Made by a program: the position numbers and the translations under genes | Shown here: positions 1 to 9,551 of the stretch, one piece after another | How the letters are laid out: the number at the start of each line of letters is the position of its first letter | Position numbering within the stretch: position 1 is the stretch's first letter | The notes under the pieces: model-generated | Told to the model about the DNA's origin: nothing | What the model saw: the letters and a program-made list of their open reading frames with translations, nothing else | Databases searched by the model: none | NCBI RefSeq assembly: GCF_026790065.1 | Contig: NZ_JALAMO010000005.1 | Location: 248,001 to 312,000 of the forward strand | Direction of reading: 5' to 3' | Source of the DNA: Bacillus sp. N13C7 | GTDB taxonomy: Bacteria > Bacillota > Bacilli > Bacillales > Bacillaceae | DNA length: 64,000 bases

Positions 1-1147
1 AGGCTGTCACGAGACCGGCTTCCAAATGGCTGGAGAGGTGCTACAAAAAGAAAAACGCAGCAAGCTAAAAAGCCGTTTTAACAAAATCTATTGCTGCAGC
101 GCCGAGGTGACCCCTTCAGCGTTACATTCGCTTCTTTCTGAATGCAGTGATATCCGAAAAGTGTATTTAAACCGCGAAGTCAAAGCGCTACTGGACACTG
201 CAAACGAAGCAAGCCATGCGAAGGAAGTTGTCAGAAATGGGCAGACCCTGACAGGAAAAGGCGTGACCGTCGCTGTTGTCGATACAGGAATCTACCCGCA
301 TCCTGATTTAGAAGGCAGGATTGTCGGCTTTGCGGACATGGTCAATCAGAAAACAGAGCCGTATGATGATAATGGCCATGGCACACACTGTGCAGGTGAT
401 GTCGCAAGCAGCGGGGCATCCTCTTCCGGCCAATACCGCGGGCCTGCACCGGAAGCCAATCTAATCGGTGTGAAGGTTTTAAACAAGCAAGGTTCAGGAA
501 CGTTAGCAGATATTATTGAAGGTGTAGAGTGGTGTATTCAATACAATGAGGACAACCCGAATGAACCAATTGATATTATCAGCATGTCACTCGGAGGCGA
601 TGCGCTTCGATATGATAATGAACAGGAAGACCCATTAGTCAGAGCTGTTGAAGAAGCGTGGAACGCGGGGATTGTCGTCTGTGTCGCTGCCGGAAACTCA
701 GGGCCTGATCCACAAACCATTGCAAGCCCGGGCGTGAGCGAAAAGGTGATTACAGTAGGTGCCCTTGACGATAACAATACCGCAAGCAGCGATGATGATA
801 CGGTCGCTTCCTTCTCAAGCCGCGGGCCGACAGTATACGGAAAAGAAAAGCCCGATATTTTAGCGCCGGGTGTTAATATTATTTCCCTTCGCTCTCCGAA
901 TTCTTATATTGATAAGCTTCAAAAATCAAGCCGTGTAGGATCTCAGTACTTTACAATGTCAGGAACATCGATGGCAACACCGATCTGTGCAGGAATTGCG
1001 GCTTTAATCCTTCAGCAAAATCCTGACCTTACACCTGATGAAGTGAAAGAGCTGTTGAAAAATGGCACAGATAAATGGAAAGATGAAGATCCAAATGTTT
1101 ACGGAGCGGGCGCTGTAAACGCAGAAAATTCCGTTCCCGGCCAATAG
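1..1147 (+). CDS. aprX: Subtilisin-like serine protease AprX, 5' end missing
   Basis: This is an intracellular-type subtilase of peptidase family S8. The reading frame is already open at base 2 (GCHETGFQ before the first internal Met at 26), so the true start lies outside the window; the family member in B. subtilis is about 442 aa and roughly 60 N-terminal residues are missing. Counting from the Met at 26, the catalytic triad is visible as D86 in VVDTG, H118 in GHGTH and S315 in GTSMATP, with the oxyanion-hole motif AAGNSG between them. No signal peptide is visible in the part present, in keeping with a cytoplasmic protease. A stem-loop terminator follows the stop codon. I see no frameshift. 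The match to B. subtilis AprX is from memory of the family and is very close. Confidence 0.95.
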   Translation, partial: GCHETGFQMAGEVLQKEKRSKLKSRFNKIYCCSAEVTPSALHSLLSECSDIRKVYLNREVKALLDTANEASHAKEVVRNGQTLTGKGVTVAVVDTGIYPHPDLEGRIVGFADMVNQKTEPYDDNGHGTHCAGDVASSGASSSGQYRGPAPEANLIGVKVLNKQGSGTLADIIEGVEWCIQYNEDNPNEPIDIISMSLGGDALRYDNEQEDPLVRAVEEAWNAGIVVCVAAGNSGPDPQTIASPGVSEKVITVGALDDNNTASSDDDTVASFSSRGPTVYGKEKPDILAPGVNIISLRSPNSYIDKLQKSSRVGSQYFTMSGTSMATPICAGIAALILQQNPDLTPDEVKELLKNGTDKWKDEDPNVYGAGAVNAENSVPGQ

Positions 1148-1157
1148 ACAGCACCAT

Positions 1158-1204
1158 AAAAGCCGGCAATTCTCGCTCAGCAGACTTGCCGGTTTTGTGT
1201 TTTG
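1158..1204 (+). terminator. Rho-independent terminator of aprX
   Basis: An inverted repeat CCGGCAA/TTGCCGG (1163-1169 and 1186-1192) is followed by TTTTGTGTTTTG on the plus strand, just after the aprX stop codon. It separates aprX from the next gene. Confidence 0.75.
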
Positions 1205-1259
1205 AATTTTCATAATCATGAGATAAAATAAGAGAAAATAGGTGAAGGAAGTGGGAAAA

Positions 1260-2084
1260 ATGCCATATTATATCTGCAACACATGCGGTGTACAACATGC
1301 GCAAACTGTAAATCCACCTAGCTCATGCCTGATTTGCGACGAAGAAAGGCAGTATATTCATCCGGATGGACAGTCATGGACAACCCTTGAAGACCTGCGT
1401 GAGAAAGCAAACCTTCAAAACACCCTCAAAAAGGAAGAAGAACATCTTTATAGCATCAAAACTGAACCAGAGTTTGCGATCGGACAGACAGCATTTCTTA
1501 TCCGGCATGAGGGCTTCAACGTGCTATGGGATTGTATTTCATACCTTGACCAAAAGACAATGAACCAAATTAACGAATTAGGCGGTATTCAAGCCATCGC
1601 TTTGTCTCATCCACATTATTACTCTGCTCAGGTTGAGTGGGCTGAAGCGTTTCAGGCCCCGATCTATATTCATAAGGATGATAAAGAATGGGTGGCAAGG
1701 CCAAGCAATCACATTCATTTCTGGTCAGGTGAAACTCTCAAGATAAAGCCGGGACTGGACCTCTACCGTCTGGGCGGACATTTTAAAGGCGGGGCAGTTC
1801 TCTATTGGAGCAAGGGCAACGAAGGAAAAGGCTGTCTTTTGACGGGAGATATTATTACGGTTGCGGCGGATCAGAACTGGGTCAGCTTTATGTACAGCTA
1901 TCCAAATCTCATTCCCCTTCCCGCTTCCAAAGTTGAAGAAATAGCAGCCAAAGTGAAACCGCTTCAATTCAACCGGCTTTATAATGCTTTTTCTAAAGTT
2001 GTCAGAGAAAACGCCGGTGAAGCAGTCCAGCGTTCCGCTGAACGTTATATCAAGGCTCTGAACAGCGAATTGTTTCATACATAA
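1260..2084 (+). CDS. ymaE: Zinc-ribbon / metallo-beta-lactamase-fold hydrolase (YmaE-like)
   Basis: The 274-residue product has two parts. An N-terminal rubredoxin-like zinc ribbon carries C6-x2-C9 and C23-x2-C26. A metallo-beta-lactamase-like domain follows, with SHPH at H117/H119, a later GGH (H174) and a TGD (D197). The usual HxHxDH motif is incomplete: the Asp-His pair is replaced by Tyr-Ser, so only one metal site or none may be formed. I chose ATG 1260 because AAGGAAG lies 8 nt upstream; an in-frame GTG at 1242 has no ribosome binding site. It sits between aprX and ymzB, which is where ymaE lies in B. subtilis, and the gene symbol rests on that position. The substrate is unknown. Confidence 0.75.
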   Translation: MPYYICNTCGVQHAQTVNPPSSCLICDEERQYIHPDGQSWTTLEDLREKANLQNTLKKEEEHLYSIKTEPEFAIGQTAFLIRHEGFNVLWDCISYLDQKTMNQINELGGIQAIALSHPHYYSAQVEWAEAFQAPIYIHKDDKEWVARPSNHIHFWSGETLKIKPGLDLYRLGGHFKGGAVLYWSKGNEGKGCLLTGDIITVAADQNWVSFMYSYPNLIPLPASKVEEIAAKVKPLQFNRLYNAFSKVVRENAGEAVQRSAERYIKALNSELFHT

Positions 2085-2162
2085 AGGGTGAAGCGCTCTC
2101 TCCCGTGTAAAACATGAAGCAATTGGGAATAGTATCGTGTAGATCAAAAGGAGGGAATATTG

Positions 2163-2519
2163 ATGGCAAACACGAATACACAGCTTTCTCAATGGCTTGA
2201 ATCCAAAGTCGGCCAGACCCTTGATATTAGAAAAGGTGAATTGACCCACGATGAAGAGGTTTCAGATTTGGATCAGATTGTTCTTCACCTACAAAAAGTG
2301 GGTATACGCAGCACGAATCATCCTGATGACTATGTGGCCAAAGAAGAACTTGTTTTAGAAGGCGCAGGAACAACTTATACTGAGGATGGGAACGTACCGC
2401 TTCCGCAAAATGCCTATGAGATTCCTTTATTAGGTGATATTCATATTCACCAGGAAAACGAAGGGTTGAAGGTTGTAACGGACCGGGCAGTATATACAAT
2501 TGATGTCCAGCACAGCTGA
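2163..2519 (+). CDS. ymzB: Conserved small protein YmzB, function unknown
   Basis: This encodes a soluble acidic protein of about 118 residues with no membrane segment, no signal peptide and no motif I can assign. The ribosome binding site AAGGAGGG (2148-2155) is 7 nt from ATG 2163; the TTG at 2160 is in frame but too close to it. The gene follows ymaE after 78 bp and is probably co-transcribed with it. In B. subtilis 168 ymzB borders the far end of the pks bacillaene cluster, whereas here its other neighbour is pksA. The symbol rests on position and on remembered sequence. Confidence 0.8.
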   Translation: MANTNTQLSQWLESKVGQTLDIRKGELTHDEEVSDLDQIVLHLQKVGIRSTNHPDDYVAKEELVLEGAGTTYTEDGNVPLPQNAYEIPLLGDIHIHQENEGLKVVTDRAVYTIDVQHS

Positions 2520-2547
2520 CAGTCACTTTACGTAAATAAGATTACTT

Positions 2548-2578
2548 AGCGCCTTTGAGCTTTTTATTCAAAGGCGCT
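2548..2578. repeat. Perfect 11-bp inverted repeat between ymzB and pksA
   Basis: AGCGCCTTTGA (2548-2558) and TCAAAGGCGCT (2568-2578) can form an 11-bp stem with a 9-nt T-rich loop. It lies between the two convergent stop codons and is probably a bidirectional transcription end, although neither strand has a proper T tract straight after the stem. It is also inside the short interval where the pks cluster would be expected. Confidence 0.6.
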
Positions 2579-2592
2579 GCTTCAAAGAACAT

Positions 2593-3225
2593 TTACAATA
2601 TAGGCCCTTTAGAATGTATCGTGTTTTGACATTCTAAACTTTCCATACAAAATGATTCTACATGTTGCATTATGACACGTTTGATCCGGTCTTTATTCAC
2701 TCGTACAGGGTCAAGCAGCGCATGTAAAGCCAAGCCGTCAATAAGGGCGTAAAGTCTCTCAGCTTCAATGTCTTTATCAACATTCTGCTTCAGTAAATTG
2801 AATTCATCTAAATAGTCAACCAGATTCCGCATTCCGCTGTAAATCCCATCATGATTCGGATCAAACATATCCTTCTTATGTCGGGCGTAAACCGTAAAAG
2901 CAAACCACACCTCCATCTCTCTAATGGTTTCTTCATTTGTTGGCACAATTTCAAGCAAAATCTGCAGCACTTTTTCCTTAGGGGGCAAATCCCTCACTGT
3001 AATGTCCTCAATACGGGCCATCACCTTTTCTTGAACAAGTTTCATAGCAAAAACAAGCAGCTCATCCTGAGTAGAAAAATAATGGCGCAGCGCCCCTAAA
3101 GACAATCCTGCTTCCTTTGCAATGTTTCTGGCTGATGCCCCCTCCATCCCCCGTTCTAAAATCACGCGCCACGTCGCTTCTGCAATTTGTTTTCTTCTTT
3201 TCTCATGGTCAATTTGTTTTGGCAT
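2593..3225 (-). CDS. pksA: TetR/BetI-type transcriptional regulator PksA
   Basis: This is a 210-residue one-domain regulator with an N-terminal TetR helix-turn-helix (about residues 9-55, including ASARNIAKEAGLSLGALRHYF) and an all-helical ligand-binding region. It is divergent from ymcC, and two operator-like palindromes lie in the shared promoter region, so autoregulation and control of ymcC are the likely roles. In B. subtilis 168 pksA is the first gene beside the bacillaene pks cluster; here that cluster is absent and ymzB follows directly. The last ~20 residues (after the HVES segment) differ from the PksA C-terminus as I remember it, as expected if the gene's 3' end lies near a deletion junction. 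The ribosome binding site is weak. Confidence 0.88.
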   Translation of the reverse strand: MPKQIDHEKRRKQIAEATWRVILERGMEGASARNIAKEAGLSLGALRHYFSTQDELLVFAMKLVQEKVMARIEDITVRDLPPKEKVLQILLEIVPTNEETIREMEVWFAFTVYARHKKDMFDPNHDGIYSGMRNLVDYLDEFNLLKQNVDKDIEAERLYALIDGLALHALLDPVRVNKDRIKRVIMQHVESFCMESLECQNTIHSKGPIL

Positions 3226-3267
3226 AGCTTTATTGTAACAAGAAAAAAATGAGAGAGCAATTTTTAT

Positions 3268-3283
3268 AATACAGTTGTGTTAT
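3268..3283. promoter_or_regulatory. Putative PksA operator 1
   Basis: AATACAGTTGTGTTAT is an imperfect palindrome that recurs in inverted orientation at 3315-3328. It overlaps the -35 element proposed for ymcC. TetR regulators commonly bind such sites in divergent promoters; binding by PksA is inferred. Confidence 0.5.
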
Positions 3284-3303
3284 AAAAATGAAGATGGTAA
3301 AAT
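3275..3303 (+). promoter_or_regulatory. Putative SigA promoter of ymcC
   Basis: TTGTGT (3275-3280) and TAAAAT (3298-3303) are separated by 17 bp. The start point would fall near 3310, between the two palindromes, so a protein bound at either one would block transcription of ymcC. Confidence 0.45.
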
Positions 3304-3314
3304 GTTGTTTAAAT

Positions 3315-3328
3315 AATACAACTGTATT
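3315..3328. promoter_or_regulatory. Putative PksA operator 2
   Basis: AATACAACTGTATT is a near-perfect palindrome. Its reverse complement matches the element at 3268-3283 at 13 of 14 positions. The centres are about 46 bp apart. It lies just downstream of the predicted ymcC start point. Confidence 0.5.
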
Positions 3329-3345
3329 GAAAAGAGGGGAATAGA

Positions 3346-3903
3346 TTGAACGGTATCGCATGGATGATTGTCTTCTGTGAAATTGCGTTTTGGGTCGTGA
3401 TTGTTTTAGGGCTTGCTGTACGCTACCTATTCAAACAACGTACATTAGGATTGTTATTCTTGACCTTAACCCCAGTTATCGATTTAATCTTATTAGCAGC
3501 AACTGCTGCGGACCTTTACCGCGGAGCCTCAGCGACTGCTGCCCATGGTATTGCGGCTGTTTACATTGGTATATCGATCGCTTATGGAAAGCAAATGATT
3601 CAATGGGCGGATGAAAGATTTCAATATTATGTGACAAAACAAGGAGCCAAACCGCTGAAGCGTTATGGAATGGATTATGCCAAGCACTATGCAAAAAGCT
3701 GGATAAGACACGTGCTGGCCTACCTTATTGGTGCGGGATTGTTAGCAGGAATGATCTACTTCATCAATGATTCTGCCCGAACCGAGGCATTAAGCGGCAT
3801 TCTTAAAACATGGACAGTCATTTTAGGTATTGATTTTCTCTTTACCGCCAGCTATTTTATCTGGCCGAAAAAAGAAAAAGCCTCAGAGAATCTCAGGAGT
3901 TAA
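3346..3903 (+). CDS. ymcC: Integral membrane protein YmcC, function unknown
   Basis: The product has 185 residues with about five hydrophobic segments (roughly residues 3-28, 33-55, 62-84, 122-143 and 151-172) and a basic, charged stretch between segments 3 and 4. The start is TTG 3346, preceded by GAGGGGA at 3334-3340; ATG 3364 is in frame but lacks a ribosome binding site. It is divergent from pksA and lies between two palindromes likely bound by PksA, which makes it the best candidate for the PksA target that remains in this genome. No transport or enzyme motif is visible. A terminator follows. Confidence 0.85.
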   Translation: MNGIAWMIVFCEIAFWVVIVLGLAVRYLFKQRTLGLLFLTLTPVIDLILLAATAADLYRGASATAAHGIAAVYIGISIAYGKQMIQWADERFQYYVTKQGAKPLKRYGMDYAKHYAKSWIRHVLAYLIGAGLLAGMIYFINDSARTEALSGILKTWTVILGIDFLFTASYFIWPKKEKASENLRS

Positions 3904-3913
3904 TATGAAAAAG

Positions 3914-3948
3914 AAAGTCCTTTTCGCTAGAAAAGGGCTTTTTAAGTT
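3914..3948 (+). terminator. Terminator of ymcC
   Basis: AAAGTCCTTTTC and GAAAAGGGCTTT pair around the loop GCTA, followed by TTTAAGTTTTTG. It is placed about 10 bp after the ymcC stop codon. Confidence 0.8.
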
Positions 3949-3959
3949 TTTGTCAAAAT

Positions 3960-3968
3960 ATGTTATAC
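3960..3968 (+). promoter_or_regulatory. Extended -10 promoter before ymzD
   Basis: TGTTATACT (TGn plus TATACT) is a good extended -10 element. No convincing -35 hexamer lies 17 bp upstream. It is about 100 bp before ymzD. Confidence 0.4.
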
Positions 3969-4075
3969 TGTTTTCCGGTGATTTAATGGGATCTCGACTC
4001 TTACTGTTTTCATTAAAATAGCTTAGGAGATTCATATTACAATGGGTAAGTAAGCATGTGAAGGGAGCGTCGTGC

Positions 4076-4531
4076 TTGAGCCAAAAACAACAGAACGAGA
4101 AGTTTAAAGAGATAAAGCTGAGCTCGAAATTATTCGAACTTGTATCCATCATTCTTATCGTTGTCATTGCACTAGCGGTGATCTTCGGCTGCTATTTCTT
4201 CGGAATGAAAGGGTTATTCTCTATACTGGGCATCACATACGATTCCAATCAAACATTAGTTTTATTTATTTTAGTCTGTTTTGCTGCAGGCTTGATCATA
4301 GACCCACTCACAATGATTGTCTCTATAATTCTGGCAAAATCACTTTCATTGGAAAAGACTGCACTTTTTGCTTTTATCCTGTACTTTATCAGCAATTTCA
4401 TAACGATTTGTTTTGCGGATTACTTTATGCAGTCTCTATATATTCCAGATGTCTTGCTTTTTGTGATATCAGCATTGATGGCTTTAATTGAACTTGCATT
4501 TGATGACCAGCCTAATAGGAGAGCAGCTTAA
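4076..4531 (+). CDS. ymzD: Small multi-spanning membrane protein (YmzD-like)
   Basis: The ~151-residue protein has a short charged N-terminus and four hydrophobic segments (an LFELVSIILIVVIALAVIFG-like first helix, then three more). I favour TTG 4076 because AAGGGAG (4061-4067) is 8 nt upstream; GTG 4058 is an in-frame alternative that would place this site inside the gene. The symbol rests on its position between mutL and ymcC. The general pattern resembles the YrvL family of small membrane regulators, but this is only an impression. The gene is convergent with the mutL side. Confidence 0.65.
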   Translation: MSQKQQNEKFKEIKLSSKLFELVSIILIVVIALAVIFGCYFFGMKGLFSILGITYDSNQTLVLFILVCFAAGLIIDPLTMIVSIILAKSLSLEKTALFAFILYFISNFITICFADYFMQSLYIPDVLLFVISALMALIELAFDDQPNRRAA

Positions 4532-4639
4532 AATTGCAGCCTATGATTATGTAAGCTTTTTTGCATTTATATCATTGTCATCGTCTAATTTGGCCGAGTT
4601 TGACATTACTAGTTATAAAGCGAAAAAAACCTTCTATAA

Positions 4640-4672
4640 TCAAAAATAAAACTCCCTGTTCACTCGAACAGG
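4640..4672 (-). terminator. Minus-strand terminator after the 27-codon ORF
   Basis: On the minus strand CCTGTTC-GAGT-GAACAGG (4672-4655) is followed by GAGTTTTATTTTTG. It is about 26 nt beyond the stop codon of the small ORF and has no other obvious upstream gene to serve. Confidence 0.6.
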
Positions 4673-4697
4673 AAGCAAAACACAATGATTTAATAAT

Positions 4698-4781
4698 TTA
4701 AATTCTGCATTCTAAAATTATTCTTACATTCGGATCATCAAGTTCATCTAAAAAGATAATTACCTTTGGACCACCTGCCAT
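4698..4781 (-). CDS. Putative 27-residue peptide gene, unrecognised
   Basis: The frame begins with ATG at 4781 and ends with TAA at 4698. The peptide starts MAGGPKVIIFLDELDDPNVR and ends IILECRI. It has an excellent ribosome binding site (AGGGGGGTGG, 4 nt from the ATG), a SigA-like promoter directly upstream (TTTACA-17 bp-TATATT) and an intrinsic terminator after the stop. This full set of signals in a 409-bp gap is the reason to call it. I do not recognise the sequence and assign no function. It has a single Cys near the C-terminus and alternating hydrophobic and acidic segments, without a signal peptide. Chance occurrence of a short frame cannot be excluded without comparing related genomes. 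Confidence 0.5.
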   Translation of the reverse strand: MAGGPKVIIFLDELDDPNVRIILECRI

Positions 4782-4801
4782 GTTTCCACCCCCCTATCCA
4801 A

Positions 4802-4830
4802 AATATACATCAATTCCATTTACCTGTAAA
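4802..4830 (-). promoter_or_regulatory. SigA-type promoter of the 27-codon ORF with overlapping palindrome
   Basis: On the minus strand TTTACA (4830-4825) and TATATT (4807-4802) are exactly 17 bp apart. An inverted repeat CATTTAC-CT-GTAAATG (4817-4832) covers the -35 element and might be an operator. The predicted leader before the ATG is only about 15-20 nt. Confidence 0.5.
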
Positions 4831-4880
4831 TGACAATTTTGTTATACAGAGGGATATTCTTTATGACTCCAAATCAGTAC

Positions 4881-4920
4881 AAAAAAGCATTGAACCATTC
4901 AAAAAATGGATCAATGCTTA
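4881..4920 (-). terminator. Terminator of mutSL
   Basis: AAGCATTGA (4885-4893) pairs with TCAATGCTT (4911-4919), with an inner CATT/AATG pairing. On the minus strand the stem is followed by TTTTTTG. It is about 20 bp after the mutL stop codon. Confidence 0.85.
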
Positions 4921-4940
4921 ATTATCATCTTACTCCCCCG

Positions 4941-6842
<1,902 letters not shown>

Positions 6843-9419
6843 TTAATGTAATTTCTTTTGCAGCTTGTACATTTCATTCATCGCTTCAAGCGGTGTCATA
6901 TCCAATATATTAAGTGATTTGAATGCATCGAGCACTTGCTTTTCTTTTTTGGAAAGCTTCGGTGCTTCAGCCGGCTTTTCCGCTTCCTCAAAAAAGGACA
7001 GCTGGGCCGGCTCTTCTTTGACCTGAGGCTTCTGCACCGGCACTTCCGGTTTGTTTCCTGAATGCTCAAGCTCTTTTAAAATATCTTGAGCGCGCGAAAT
7101 GAGATCTTCCGGGAGCTCGGCAAGCTGGGCTACATGGATACCGTAGCTTTTGTCAGCAGCCCCTTCTTTAATTTGATGAAGAAAGACAACCGTTCCATTA
7201 TATTCCTCAGCCCGAACATGAACGTTTTTCAACTGCGGCAGCTTGTCCTCAAGAACGGTCAGCTCATGATAGTGCGTGCTGAACAGCGTCTTGGCGCCGA
7301 TATGATCGTGAACGTATTCGATAATCGCCTGTGCCAGCGCCATACCGTCATAAGTGGACGTTCCCCGGCCGATTTCATCAAACAGAATAAGGCTGTTTTT
7401 CGTCGCATTGACAATCGCATTTTTGGCTTCTAGCATTTCCACCATAAATGTACTTTGGCCGGAAATCAAATCATCTGCAGCGCCAATTCGCGTGAAAATT
7501 TGATCAAAAATCGGAAGCACCGCTTTCTTCGCGGGTACAAAGCAGCCGATTTGCGCCATGATGGAAATGAGCGCGATTTGTCTCATATATGTGCTTTTCC
7601 CTGACATGTTCGGACCGGTAATGAGAAGCATTTGTCTGTTATCGCCCATCATACAATTGTTAGGGACATATTCCTGGCTGTCCATGACTTTTTCAACGAC
7701 TGGGTGTCTGCCTTCAATCACTTCAACTTCATCTTTAGAGAACTCAGGTTTCGTATAGTGGCGATTTTCACTGATTGTCGCAAAGCATTGCAGAGCATCA
7801 AGCTCGCTCATCTGTTTGGCAAGCTGCTGCAGACGCGGAATGTACAGTTTTACTTTCTCACGCAGCTCAGTGAACAGCTCGTATTCCAGCTCGCAGATGT
7901 TATTTTCCGCTTCTAAAATAAGCGCTTCTTTTTCCTTTAATTCAGGTGTAATGTAGCGCTCTGCATTTGTTAACGTCTGCTTTCGCTCATAGCGACCTTC
8001 CTCAAGCAAATGCAAATTCGCTTTTGTCACTTCAATATAATAACCGAAAACTTTATTGAAGCCGACCTTTAAAGAGCGAATACCTGTGTATTCCCGCTCC
8101 TGCTGTTCCAGGCGGGCAATCCAGTCCTTTCCGTTTCTGCTTGCATCACGGTATTCATCAAGCTTTTGATTGTATCCGTCTTTAATCAGGTTCCCTTCTT
8201 TTAACGATAAAGGAGGGTTTTCGTACAGCGCTTCTTCCAGCAATTCAAGCACATCTCCGCAAGGATCAATGCGCTCCGCACGTTCCTTGGCCTTGTCATG
8301 GGCCAGTGACGCAACCAGCTGTTTAATGCCGGGCACTTGTTTTAACGATTCCTTCAGCTGAATTAAATCCCGTGCATTGACGTTTCCGAATGCAACACGT
8401 CCTGCAAGGCGTTCCAAGTCATATACTTCTTTTAAACGTTCACGCAAATCTTCCCGTTCAAAGAAATGGGACATCAGTGTTTCCACCATTTCTTGGCGCT
8501 CTTCTATTTGATTGACTCTGATAAGCGGCCGGTCAATCCACTGTTTAAGCAACCGGCCTCCCATTGCAGTTTTCGTTTCATCCAGCAGCCACAAAAGGGA
8601 GCCTTTTTTATTTTTCGAACGGATCGTTTCAGTCAGCTCCAGATTTCGCTTTGAGTACAAGTCAATTTTCATCGCTTCCTCAAGCTCATACACCTGCACG
8701 GGCTGAAGATGATCAAGGCTGCGCTTTTGGGTCCTTTTCAGGTACGTATATAGGCGCAAAAATGTTTTTGTTATATCCTCATTATTTAAGTGCTCAATGA
8801 TCGTTACGTGTTCGTTTGTTTCTCCGTCTTCAATTGAGATCGTTGCACCGCACCGCTCTTTCAGCAGTGCGACCGTATCGGCATCCATACTTCCGGAAAC
8901 CACGATTTCCCGTGCGCCGACTGAATAAATTTCTGATATGACGTCTTCAATCCGTTCAATCAAGACAGCCAAATTTTCTCCCGTTGTTAAATCAGACAGC
9001 GCCAGCCCAAACCCGTTCGAACAGGCGGAAACAGAGGCGATAAAGTTGTTTTCTGATTCATGGATGCCTTTGCCGTCCATTACAGTTCCGGGCGTAATAA
9101 GCTGGACCACTTCCCGTTTCACAACGCCCTTTGCAGATTTCGGATCTTCGGTCTGTTCACAGATCGCGACTTTGTACCCTTTTTTAATAAGCTGCTCAAT
9201 ATACGCAGAAGCAGAATGATACGGCACACCGCACATCGGTATTTTTTCAGCCGCGCCGCCGTCTCTGCTCGTTAATGTAATTTCCAGCTCTTGTGACGCT
9301 TTTTTGGCGTCCTCAAAAAACATTTCGTAAAAATCACCAAGGCGAAAAAATAAAAAGGCATCTTGGTGCTCTGCCTTTATTTTTAAATATTGCTGTATCA
9401 TAGGCGTATAACCGGCCAT
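6843..9419 (-). CDS. mutS: DNA mismatch recognition protein MutS
   Basis: The 858-residue ATPase binds mismatches and recruits MutL. The N-terminal mismatch-binding domain carries the GDFYEMF motif, whose Phe stacks on the mispair. Connector, lever and clamp domains follow. The ATPase domain has the Walker A motif [10 protein letters not shown], a DEIGRGTS Walker B and the STHYHEL motif. Near the C-terminus QLSFF matches the beta-clamp-binding consensus. It is first in the mutSL operon and has its own promoter about 50 bp upstream, separate from cotE. Confidence 0.97.
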   Translation of the reverse strand: MAGYTPMIQQYLKIKAEHQDAFLFFRLGDFYEMFFEDAKKASQELEITLTSRDGGAAEKIPMCGVPYHSASAYIEQLIKKGYKVAICEQTEDPKSAKGVVKREVVQLITPGTVMDGKGIHESENNFIASVSACSNGFGLALSDLTTGENLAVLIERIEDVISEIYSVGAREIVVSGSMDADTVALLKERCGATISIEDGETNEHVTIIEHLNNEDITKTFLRLYTYLKRTQKRSLDHLQPVQVYELEEAMKIDLYSKRNLELTETIRSKNKKGSLLWLLDETKTAMGGRLLKQWIDRPLIRVNQIEERQEMVETLMSHFFEREDLRERLKEVYDLERLAGRVAFGNVNARDLIQLKESLKQVPGIKQLVASLAHDKAKERAERIDPCGDVLELLEEALYENPPLSLKEGNLIKDGYNQKLDEYRDASRNGKDWIARLEQQEREYTGIRSLKVGFNKVFGYYIEVTKANLHLLEEGRYERKQTLTNAERYITPELKEKEALILEAENNICELEYELFTELREKVKLYIPRLQQLAKQMSELDALQCFATISENRHYTKPEFSKDEVEVIEGRHPVVEKVMDSQEYVPNNCMMGDNRQMLLITGPNMSGKSTYMRQIALISIMAQIGCFVPAKKAVLPIFDQIFTRIGAADDLISGQSTFMVEMLEAKNAIVNATKNSLILFDEIGRGTSTYDGMALAQAIIEYVHDHIGAKTLFSTHYHELTVLEDKLPQLKNVHVRAEEYNGTVVFLHQIKEGAADKSYGIHVAQLAELPEDLISRAQDILKELEHSGNKPEVPVQKPQVKEEPAQLSFFEEAEKPAEAPKLSKKEKQVLDAFKSLNILDMTPLEAMNEMYKLQKKLH

Positions 9420-9465
9420 TGTTTAATCCCTCACTATGTATCAACGTTTCTATTTTCCAGCCTTC

Positions 9466-9474
9466 ATTATAACA
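9466..9474 (-). promoter_or_regulatory. Extended -10 promoter of mutSL
   Basis: TGTTATAAT on the minus strand combines a TGn extension with a consensus -10 hexamer. The sequence 16-17 bp upstream (CTTTTAA) is a weak -35. It lies between the cotE terminator and the mutS start. Confidence 0.6.
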
Positions 9475-9510
9475 TAAACAAAAAGTGTTAAAAGAATGAT
9501 ATATCAATAT

Positions 9511-9547
9511 AAAAAAGAGACTTGGGGGTACTGTCTCCCCTAGTCCC
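9511..9547 (-). terminator. Terminator of cotE
   Basis: GACT-GGGG and CCCC-AGTC segments pair (9520-9545) and the minus strand continues into TTTTTT. It begins about 5 bp after the cotE stop codon. Confidence 0.8.
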
Positions 9548-9551
9548 TTGT

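Noticed and set aside
1725-2249. Minus-strand frame of 174 codons across ymaE-ymzB
   Set aside because: It overlaps both plus-strand genes, which have good ribosome binding sites; the antisense frame has no such signals.
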